From: Chitinophagaceae bacterium
GTDB taxonomy: Bacteria > Bacteroidota > Bacteroidia > Chitinophagales > Chitinophagaceae
Assembly: GCA_025362915.1 (NCBI GenBank)
Contig: JANYEU010000346.1
Location: 1-11,350 of the forward strand
Reading direction: 5' to 3'
Length of the DNA: 11,350 nt
The notes beneath the pieces are model-generated. The model was not told where the DNA came from. It saw only the letters and a list, made by a program, of their open reading frames with translations, and searched no databases. This document shows, one piece after another, positions 5,719 through 11,350 of the stretch. Position 1 is the stretch's first letter. Each line of letters starts with the position of its first letter. The position numbers and the translations under genes were made by a program.

Positions 5719-5778
5719 AGTTTCCTAAAAGAAAAGGTTGAATGCAATACTGCATTCAACCTTTTCTTTTAGGAAACT
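5719..5778. terminator. Perfect 28-bp palindrome, bidirectional intrinsic terminator
   Basis: Bases 5719-5746 are exactly complementary to 5751-5778 around a 4-nt loop (atac). The inner 11-bp stem ggttgaatgca/tgcattcaacc (5736-5746/5751-5761) is followed by ttttctttt and preceded by aaaagaaaa. It therefore works as a terminator read from either strand. It begins 7 bases after the iscA stop codon and closes the isc operon. Confidence 0.9.
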
Positions 5779-5815
5779 GTTGTAGGTTGATTGACTCGAT
5801 AAAACTTAGAATACT

Positions 5816-6604
5816 ATGGTTCAGGTGTATAATTTTCTTGCCTCATGGCAATTGTTTCCAGAAAAATGCGACTTTCAGTTTGGTATAGTTCCTAAAAGTG
5901 GGAATTATAAAATAGAAAGTACAAAGAATGGACATGAGTTGAGCATTAGTATCAATTGGGTTTCTATTACTAACGATGCATTTTATACGCAATATGAAGT
6001 AAAACCAGACGGTGAACTTCATCCGTTTGATAATCAGGAAATGGCAGATACTATAAAGGCATCCATTATAAATGCCTCTACCATTGCTACTGAATTTATA
6101 AAGGAAGATGTTATTATTTTGGAAGTTGTAAATCAAATTTTGGCAAACGGTTACATGAAAGTAACCCAAAAGGGATTGAATGAAAATAAGGAACCATTTG
6201 TAAACATAGAAGTGTACCATAAGCAAATGAGTGTGTTGCCTTATGCATCAAGCATAAGTGGTGTGGCTATCAGGCCTACCAAAGAAGGGGTCATCAAACA
6301 TAAAGCCCTTACCGCAATGGAAGAGCAGACCAATATGCATCTTGACCAGATAAAACAACAGATTGAATTGCTTGCCAGGCAAGCCCAAGAGATCAATAAG
6401 CGGAAAGAACTGAGCCTGATGATTTACGAGGCTACATTGAGATTCAAGCCACAGATTGGACAAGTATATCATTTATACGAACAGAAAGACAGTACACATG
6501 CGCTGTCGCTAATTGCACCAAAAGAATGGGGTAGGGGCGGTGCGTTTAAACAATTTGTAGCATCAGTGAGACTGTTGGCAGATCATACATGGGTGGAAGT
6601 TTAG
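5816..6604 (+). CDS. Uncharacterised two-domain protein with DUF2452-like C-terminal part
   Basis: This 262-residue protein has no signal peptide and is probably cytoplasmic. The C-terminal part (about 140-262) resembles DUF2452, a family of unknown function that also includes human C1orf50. It has a long helix rich in Gln, Lys and Glu (about 163-208, possibly a coiled coil), then FKPQIGQVYHLYEQKD, LSLIAPKEWG and FVASVRLLADHTW. The N-terminal part (about 1-125) opens LASWQLFPEKCDFQFG and PKSGNYKIES, suggesting a small beta-barrel-like domain, then a helical stretch; I do not recognise that family. It follows the isc terminator by 37 bp, so it needs its own promoter, which I could not identify. 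The DUF2452 call is from recalled motifs, not a search. No function can be assigned. Confidence 0.65.
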   Translation: MVQVYNFLASWQLFPEKCDFQFGIVPKSGNYKIESTKNGHELSISINWVSITNDAFYTQYEVKPDGELHPFDNQEMADTIKASIINASTIATEFIKEDVIILEVVNQILANGYMKVTQKGLNENKEPFVNIEVYHKQMSVLPYASSISGVAIRPTKEGVIKHKALTAMEEQTNMHLDQIKQQIELLARQAQEINKRKELSLMIYEATLRFKPQIGQVYHLYEQKDSTHALSLIAPKEWGRGGAFKQFVASVRLLADHTWVEV

Positions 6605-6688
6605 TATAGAATTGCTAATACATAGGTTTTATTCTTTTCTAAATAATATTGACTTATTACACTAACTTTATATCCTAATTCTTCTAAC

Positions 6689-7285
6689 GTGTTCAGATTT
6701 GCTTACTTGCCCCTGTTTATTTTGCTGCTATATATTAGTTGCAAAAAGCGAACTACTGCCAGTGCACCTACGGTTCTTCCTTTTATAACCTATACAATTC
6801 CACGAGGAGCGCATTATGCAATTGGATATGATTCTACCCATTTTGAATTCATTCAAGCTAACCATTTACACTTTACTGCCATCTTTGATAGTTCTGCCAT
6901 CTATAAAACTACAGACGAGAATAATCAGGATGATGTAAATAAACTATATGTGTTTTCCGATAACCAGACATCCCACCATTTATTTAGTGCAAGGGTTGGA
7001 TGGTCGTGGTATAAAGACTCATTACGACTGTTTGGTTATACATATAATGATAGTATTAGAAGAATTCAGCAACTGGCTGTTGTATCTATTGGTCTGCAAA
7101 TAGATTGTAATATTGAGATAGATACCTTAAAAAAACTGTACCTTTTTACTATTAATGGACAAACCACCCCTATGCCCAGAATGGTAAAGACCCCATTGAT
7201 AGTTGGCTATAAACTGTATCCTTATTTTGGTGGGGATGAAGTGGCATCGCATACGATAACAATAAGGGTTAGGGAAGAATTGTAA
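6689..7285 (+). CDS. Uncharacterised small lipoprotein
   Basis: This 198-residue protein has a short N-terminal signal (FRFAYLPLFILLLYISC), with Cys18 the probable lipidation site, followed by KKRTTAS. The start codon is GTG at 6689. No ATG is available upstream before a stop at 6650-6652, and the signal peptide begins right after the GTG. The mature part looks beta-rich, with the patterns IPRGAHYA (38-45), LHFTAIFDSSAIYKT (60-74), NKLYVFSD (84-91) and a conserved-looking tail YKLYPYFGGDEVASHTITI (174-192). Similar small lipoproteins are, to my recollection, common in Bacteroidota, but I know of no function. It is followed by a convergent terminator shared with pgi. It is 84 bp from the gene before it, and no clear promoter was seen. 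Confidence 0.75.
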   Translation: MFRFAYLPLFILLLYISCKKRTTASAPTVLPFITYTIPRGAHYAIGYDSTHFEFIQANHLHFTAIFDSSAIYKTTDENNQDDVNKLYVFSDNQTSHHLFSARVGWSWYKDSLRLFGYTYNDSIRRIQQLAVVSIGLQIDCNIEIDTLKKLYLFTINGQTTPMPRMVKTPLIVGYKLYPYFGGDEVASHTITIRVREEL

Positions 7286-7306
7286 TTGATTATTTAACGA
7301 ATAAAA

Positions 7307-7342
7307 AATCCCCAAAGAATGACAATTGACTCTTTGGGGATT
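7307..7342. terminator. Convergent intrinsic terminator between the lipoprotein gene and pgi
   Basis: A 12-bp perfect stem, aatccccaaaga 7307-7318 and tctttggggatt 7331-7342, has a 12-nt loop. A run of A before it gives a U-run in the minus-strand transcript, so termination of pgi is the clearer direction. Short T-rich sequence follows on the + side. It lies 22 bp from both flanking genes. Confidence 0.85.
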
Positions 7343-7363
7343 TGTATGTTTGAGAATATTCGG

Positions 7364-9019
7364 TTAACTCCTAAACTTCTTAAATATATTTATCAAAGCA
7401 TTGGTAGAGCTATCATGACTGGAAACCGGTTCTTTTGCTTCTAGTTCTGGCAAAATCTTATTGGCTAGTTGCTTGCCTAATTCTACACCCCATTGATCGA
7501 AGCTGAATATATTCCAGATTACCCCTTGAATGAATATCTTGTGTTCATATAAGGCTATCAAACTTCCCAATGAATAAGGTGTTATTTCTTTTACAAGAAT
7601 GGAGTTGGTTGGTTTATTACCAGAAAATACTTTAAAAGGTACCAGCTTCTTATTTTCCTCTTCCGATTTACCAGCTTTCATCAATTCTATCTTCACCTCA
7701 TTCTCACTCTTGCCATTCATCAATGCCTCTGTTTGGGCAAAGAAGTTGGACATCAATTTAAGGTGATGATCGCCAATTGGATTATGACTGATGGCTGGCG
7801 CAATAAAGTCGCAAGGGATAACCAATGTGCCTTGGTGTATCAATTGATAAAAGGCATGTTGCCCGTTAGTACCTGGTTCGCCCCAAATAACGGGACCAGT
7901 TGCATAGTCTATGCTGTTGCCATTTCTATCAGTGCTTTTACCATTGCTTTCCATGTTCCCTTGTTGGAAATAGGCTGCAAAGCGGTGCATATATTGATCG
8001 TAAGGTAAGATGGCTTCGCTTTGTGCACCGAAGAAATTGGTGTACCAAATACCAATCAATGCCATTAACACAGGAATATTCTTATCAAACTTTTCTTTTT
8101 GTACATGTACATCAACGGCATAAGCGCCTTTCAGTAATTGTTCAAAATTGTCATATCCTATTGTCAATGCTATCGATAAACCTATCGCACTCCACAAGCT
8201 ATAACGACCACCTACCCAATCCCAAAACTCGAACATATTTGCTTTGTCAATACCAAATTTGGTAACTGCTTCTTCGTTGGTACTCAAAGCGGCAAAATGC
8301 TTGGCAACATGTGCTTCGTTATTTGCAGATTTTAAAAACCATGCCCTTGCCGTCAAGGCATTAGTCATGGTTTCTTGTGTGGTAAATGTTTTAGAGGCTA
8401 TCAAGAACAAGGTTTCATCGGGTGTTACCTTCTTCAATGTTTCTGCTATATGTGTGCCATCCACATTACTTACAAAATAGGTCTGTATGCCTGGCTGCCA
8501 GTAAGGTTTCAATGCTTCAGTAACCATTACCGGACCCAAATCACTACCACCAATGCCAATATTTACAATGTATTTTATGGGTTTGCCTGTATATCCTTTC
8601 CAGTTGCCACTATGAATTTTGTTGCAGAAAGTATGCATTTGGTTTTTTACCTTTTGAATCAATGGCATAATGTCTTTTCCATCAACAAGTATGGGTATGT
8701 CAGAATAATTTCTTAGGGCAGTGTGCAATACACTACGTTGTTCCGTTTCATTAATCTTAATACCTGCAAACATCTCATGTATTGCTTCTTTTACCTTGCA
8801 GTCATCCGCCAGTTGCAATAAAAGCTGAAGCGTTTTTTGATTGATGATGTTTTTGGAATAATCAAAAACCATTTCTTCCAAACAGATAGAGAATTTCTTA
8901 AAACGTTCAGGCTCTTGGGCAAATAAATCACGCATGTGTTTGCGGCTCATTTCGTCCTGATAATGTTTTCTTAGCAACATCCATGCTTGCGTATTAGTCG
9001 GATTAATTCTTGGTAACAT
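7364..9019 (-). CDS. pgi: Glucose-6-phosphate isomerase
   Basis: This 551-residue cytoplasmic enzyme interconverts glucose 6-phosphate and fructose 6-phosphate in glycolysis and gluconeogenesis. Both SIS-type sugar-phosphate domains are complete. Features in order are YIVNIGIGGSDLGPVM (150-165), VSNVDGTH (183-190), ASKTFTTQET (208-217), FWDWVGGRYSLWSAIGLS (265-282, PGI signature), QGNMESNGKS with catalytic Glu357, GEPGTNGQHAFYQLIHQG with His388, and the late signature FSFDQWGVELGKQLA with Lys516. The length is normal for the bacterial or eukaryotic-type long PGI. It is the second gene of a probable ltaE-pgi operon, 39 bp after ltaE, and ends at a strong convergent terminator. The start MLPRINPT is the first ATG and no better choice exists. 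Confidence 0.97.
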   Translation of the reverse strand: MLPRINPTNTQAWMLLRKHYQDEMSRKHMRDLFAQEPERFKKFSICLEEMVFDYSKNIINQKTLQLLLQLADDCKVKEAIHEMFAGIKINETEQRSVLHTALRNYSDIPILVDGKDIMPLIQKVKNQMHTFCNKIHSGNWKGYTGKPIKYIVNIGIGGSDLGPVMVTEALKPYWQPGIQTYFVSNVDGTHIAETLKKVTPDETLFLIASKTFTTQETMTNALTARAWFLKSANNEAHVAKHFAALSTNEEAVTKFGIDKANMFEFWDWVGGRYSLWSAIGLSIALTIGYDNFEQLLKGAYAVDVHVQKEKFDKNIPVLMALIGIWYTNFFGAQSEAILPYDQYMHRFAAYFQQGNMESNGKSTDRNGNSIDYATGPVIWGEPGTNGQHAFYQLIHQGTLVIPCDFIAPAISHNPIGDHHLKLMSNFFAQTEALMNGKSENEVKIELMKAGKSEEENKKLVPFKVFSGNKPTNSILVKEITPYSLGSLIALYEHKIFIQGVIWNIFSFDQWGVELGKQLANKILPELEAKEPVSSHDSSTNALINIFKKFRS

Positions 9020-9058
9020 ATAAATTAATTATTCTTTTAAACGAATGGCAACCTTTTA

Positions 9059-10072
9059 TTATAGTTTCTCAATGGTTGAGATTATCTTCTGCACCATTTC
9101 TTTCGAAACGTCCAAATGTAACACCATTCTTATTTGCTTTGGCGATATAGCCATCAAATTTATTCCTGCTTCCTCCATTTCTTGTGTAAACCCTGCTGCA
9201 TTAAGCCTTCCTTTTATCTCTGCAATTATAATATTTGTTTCCACGGGCAGTATTTCGCCAACAAAATCTTTTGTAGCCAATGCCTTTGCTATTTGTTTGG
9301 TATGCAAGTGATCTTCTGCCAATCGCTCAATATTATTTTCAAGCGCATATATACCAGCAGCAGCTAAAAAGCCTGCCTGTCTCATTCCCCCACCAAATGC
9401 TTTTCGTACCCTTCTTGCTTTTTTAATGAAGGTATTTGTTCCCAACAACAGACTACCCACTGGTGTGCCTAATCCTTTACTCAGACAAATAGAAATACTG
9501 TCAAAGACATCTCCATATTGTTTTGGGGTCTCTTTTTTTTCTATCAAGGCGTTGAATAATCTAGCGCCATCCAGATGAAAACCCAGCTTGTTTTCATTAC
9601 AAACTTCCCTTATGGCAATAATATCCGCAAAATCATAACAACTACCTCCGCCTCTATTGGTGGTGTTTTCCAATGCTACCAAACTGGTTGCCGCTTTGTA
9701 AGTTTCATCGGCATTGATGCCTTCCAATACCTGTTCGGCAGTAATCCTTCCTCTATTACCATCCAATAATTTTACAGAACAACCACTATTAAAAGCTATT
9801 CCGCCGCCTTCATATTGGTATATATGTGCCAGTTTGTCGCAGATCACTTCATCGCCGGGTTGTGTATGTACTTTTATGGCAATCTGGTTTGTCATGGTAC
9901 CACTTGGGCAAAAAACACCTGCTTCCATCCCAAACATGGCAGCTGCTATTGCTTCCAGTTCATTTACCGTAGGATCTTCTCCAAAAACATCATCGCCCAC
10001 TTTTGCTTTCATCATTGCTTCCAGCATCGCAGATGTGGGGCGGGTAACTGTATCTGATCGTAAGTCTATCAT
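9059..10072 (-). CDS. ltaE: Low-specificity L-threonine aldolase
   Basis: This 337-residue PLP enzyme cleaves threonine or allo-threonine to glycine and acetaldehyde. The start is placed at the ATG at 10070-10072, giving MIDLRSDTVTRPT, the canonical N-terminus. A further in-frame ATG at 10111 would add 13 unrelated residues. Numbered from this start, features are GDDVFGEDPTVNELE (26-40), the PSGTMTNQIA block (56-65), His84 in AHIYQYEGGG (stacks on PLP), HLDGAR with Asp168 and Arg171, and the PLP lysine Lys199 in CLSKGLGTPVGS. Arg315 in IRMVLHLDVS is the likely carboxylate-binding residue. These positions are close to those of E. coli LtaE. It is the first gene of the ltaE-pgi pair and is divergent from rpoD. 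L- versus allo-specificity cannot be decided from the sequence. Confidence 0.92.
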   Translation of the reverse strand: MIDLRSDTVTRPTSAMLEAMMKAKVGDDVFGEDPTVNELEAIAAAMFGMEAGVFCPSGTMTNQIAIKVHTQPGDEVICDKLAHIYQYEGGGIAFNSGCSVKLLDGNRGRITAEQVLEGINADETYKAATSLVALENTTNRGGGSCYDFADIIAIREVCNENKLGFHLDGARLFNALIEKKETPKQYGDVFDSISICLSKGLGTPVGSLLLGTNTFIKKARRVRKAFGGGMRQAGFLAAAGIYALENNIERLAEDHLHTKQIAKALATKDFVGEILPVETNIIIAEIKGRLNAAGFTQEMEEAGINLMAISPKQIRMVLHLDVSKEMVQKIISTIEKL

Positions 10073-10469
10073 TTTTATTAAATTGTAAAAGCTTAACCAT
10101 AAAGAACGCAAGGGTTTTCACAAAGAAACACAAAGTTTATTAGATAGGGTTTAGGTTTAGTAAATCTTTGTGTTATCTTGTAAATCTTTTCTTGGTATTC
10201 CTAGTAGTAAGAATAAAGAATACAATCCTTTGGGTTGAAAATGTGACATTTCAGGTAAATAATACACTCTGTCCATACAAATGTTGATTAATTAAGTGGA
10301 AAAGCAATGATTGGCAAAGTTTTTTCTAACAAAAAATAGGCTATTCCATCGTTGAGTTGTATTTTCGCCGACTTTTAAAATTTACGTTGTTGGATAATTA
10401 TCTTTTTACGAGCAACCTAATACACTTAAATAACGTTTAGTTTCTTTCACGTAAGCATAAACACCATAT
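10073..10469. other. Divergent ltaE/rpoD intergenic region
   Basis: These 397 bp hold no credible gene. They contain a degenerate inverted repeat (10116-10185) near ltaE and must carry promoters for both directions. The best rpoD candidate is TATTTTCG at 10360-10367, which has one mismatch to the -7 consensus and no clear -33 partner; it would leave a leader of roughly 100 nt. On the minus strand no exact TAnnTTTG was found before ltaE. The remaining sequence is AT-rich without recognisable structure. Confidence 0.5.
10116..10185. repeat. Degenerate inverted repeat of cacaaag-type units
   Basis: The segment at 10116-10135 (cacaaag, then aacacaaag) pairs with 10166-10185 (ctttgtgtt, then cttgtaaat). 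Nine innermost base pairs are exact (10127-10135/10166-10174), and about 15 of 20 match overall, with a 30-nt loop. Similar ACACAAAG inverted elements are, from memory, scattered as intergenic repeats in many bacterial genomes, so this may be a decayed repeat copy, not a dedicated operator. Confidence 0.45.
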
Positions 10470-11327
10470 ATGAGGCAGCTCAAAATTGCAACACAGATTA
10501 CCAACAGAGATTCACAGGCCGTAGAAAAGTATCTGCAGGAAATTTCTAAAATTCCGATGATCACTCCCGAAGAGGAAACAACACTGGCGCAGAAAATCAA
10601 AATGGGTAATCAAAGAGCCTTGGATAAATTGGTTCAAGCCAATTTAAGATTTGTGGTATCTGTTGCTAAGCAGTACCAACATCAGGGGCTATCTCTTAGC
10701 GATCTTATTAACGAGGGAAACCTCGGATTGATCAAGGCGGCACAACGTTTTGATGAAACTAAAGGTTTCAAATTTATCTCTTACGCTGTGTGGTGGATTC
10801 GCCAATCCATCCTACAGGCTTTGGCAGAGCAGGGCAGATTAGTCCGCTTGCCACAAAATAAAATTGGCACGTATAACAAAGCTAACAAAGCCTACATGGC
10901 TTTTGAACAGGAGCATGAGCGCGAACCTTCTACCGAAGAATTGAGCGACATCTTGGAAATGAGTGAAACTGAAATCAACAACATCTTCCAAAGTAACACC
11001 CGTCACACTTCCCTTGATGCACCTGTGCATGAGGCAGAAGATGTAGCCATGGGAGATTTGCTACAAGGAAACGATGATACCGATGAAGATGTAATGAAAG
11101 ACTCTTTAAGGGATGAAATTCGCCGTGTATTGAAATCATTAAGCCCAAGGGAAGCTGAAATAGTAAACGCTTATTTCGGATTGGATGGTGAAGCTGGGGT
11201 AACCATCGAACAGATTGGTTCCAAATACGATCTTACCAAAGAGCGTATCCGTCAAATTAAGGAGCGTGCTATCAAGCGTTTGCAAAAAGCGCGTTATAGC
11301 AATGCACTAAAAGCATACTTAGGATAG
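10470..11327 (+). CDS. rpoD: Primary RNA polymerase sigma factor (RpoD/SigA)
   Basis: This 285-residue group 1 sigma-70 factor directs core RNA polymerase to the TTTG/TAnnTTTG promoters of this phylum. It has the Bacteroidota form: it begins MRQLKIATQITNRDSQAVEKYLQEI, with region 1.2 at about 15-47 and no region 1.1 or long non-conserved insert. Region 2 (51-121) includes ANLRFVVSVAKQYQ, the core-binding DLINEGNLGLIKAAQRFD (78-95) and the promoter -7-recognising YAVWWIRQSI (105-114). Region 3 follows (about 130-205), then region 4 (217-277) with the helix-turn-helix TIEQIGSKYDLTKERIRQIKERAIKRL (245-271). The length is right for the phylum. It stands alone, divergent from ltaE. The start is supported by the conserved N-terminus. 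Confidence 0.95.
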   Translation: MRQLKIATQITNRDSQAVEKYLQEISKIPMITPEEETTLAQKIKMGNQRALDKLVQANLRFVVSVAKQYQHQGLSLSDLINEGNLGLIKAAQRFDETKGFKFISYAVWWIRQSILQALAEQGRLVRLPQNKIGTYNKANKAYMAFEQEHEREPSTEELSDILEMSETEINNIFQSNTRHTSLDAPVHEAEDVAMGDLLQGNDDTDEDVMKDSLRDEIRRVLKSLSPREAEIVNAYFGLDGEAGVTIEQIGSKYDLTKERIRQIKERAIKRLQKARYSNALKAYLG

Positions 11328-11350
11328 TAACTAGTTGTTAGTTATTAGTG
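11325..11350. repeat. Heptamer array beginning at the rpoD stop codon
   Basis: Units of 7 bp run from the stop codon to the window edge: tagtaac, tagttgt, tagttat and a partial tagtg. The stop codon itself forms the start of the first unit. The array may continue beyond the window. The period matches those at 2533, 3375 and 4784. Confidence 0.45.

Noticed and set aside
5843..6226. Minus-strand open frame of 127 codons
   Set aside because: It is antisense to the DUF2452-like gene, with a cysteine- and aromatic-rich composition typical of a shadow frame.
7733..8716. Several plus-strand open frames of 78 to 121 codons
   Set aside because: They lie wholly inside pgi on the opposite strand and have no recognisable protein features; they are shadows of the real gene.
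10073..10111. Upstream ATG extending ltaE by 13 residues
   Set aside because: Threonine aldolases begin MIDLRSDTVTRPT; the extension is not family-like.

Overview
The window looks like chromosomal DNA of a Bacteroidota bacterium, plausibly of the Chitinophagaceae or a neighbouring family (the family is an inference). The base composition is AT-rich and Shine-Dalgarno sequences are largely absent. Several genes have upstream matches to the Bacteroidota promoter (TTTG, then TAnnTTTG). The primary sigma factor is the short form that starts MRQLKI and lacks region 1.1, and lipoproteins are frequent.

Layout. Bases 1-442 hold no gene. They contain the 3' end of a group II intron (domains V and VI, about 234-306), foldable inverted repeats before it and a palindromic segment after it. 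Next comes a ParD/ParE-type toxin-antitoxin module (443-989). Its promoter carries an operator-like palindrome, the antitoxin is intact, and the toxin frame is cut by one in-frame TAA codon. This end of the window looks like accessory DNA. A lone hexapeptide-repeat acetyltransferase (1106-1552), a lipoprotein polysaccharide deacetylase (1693-2526) and an enoyl-CoA hydratase (2603-3373) follow, all on the + strand.

The central block is a compact iron-sulfur assembly operon, iscS-iscU-iscA (3561-5711). It has a good Bacteroidota promoter in front and a perfect 28-bp palindromic bidirectional terminator behind. IscS supplies sulfur from cysteine, IscU is the scaffold, and IscA is an A-type carrier. 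No iscR, hscB, hscA or fdx is present in this window. Two poorly characterised + strand genes follow: a DUF2452-like two-domain protein (5816-6604) and a small lipoprotein with a GTG start (6689-7285).

A convergent terminator (7307-7342) separates these from a minus-strand pair: ltaE (threonine aldolase, upstream) and pgi (glucose-6-phosphate isomerase, downstream), 39 bp apart and probably co-transcribed. A 397-bp divergent intergenic region with a degenerate inverted repeat leads to rpoD, the housekeeping sigma factor (10470-11327, +).

The most unusual pattern is a family of degenerate 7-bp-period repeat arrays. They sit at or just after the stop codons of four genes (deacetylase, enoyl-CoA hydratase, iscS, rpoD). 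After the hydratase gene two such arrays face each other and form a long hairpin.
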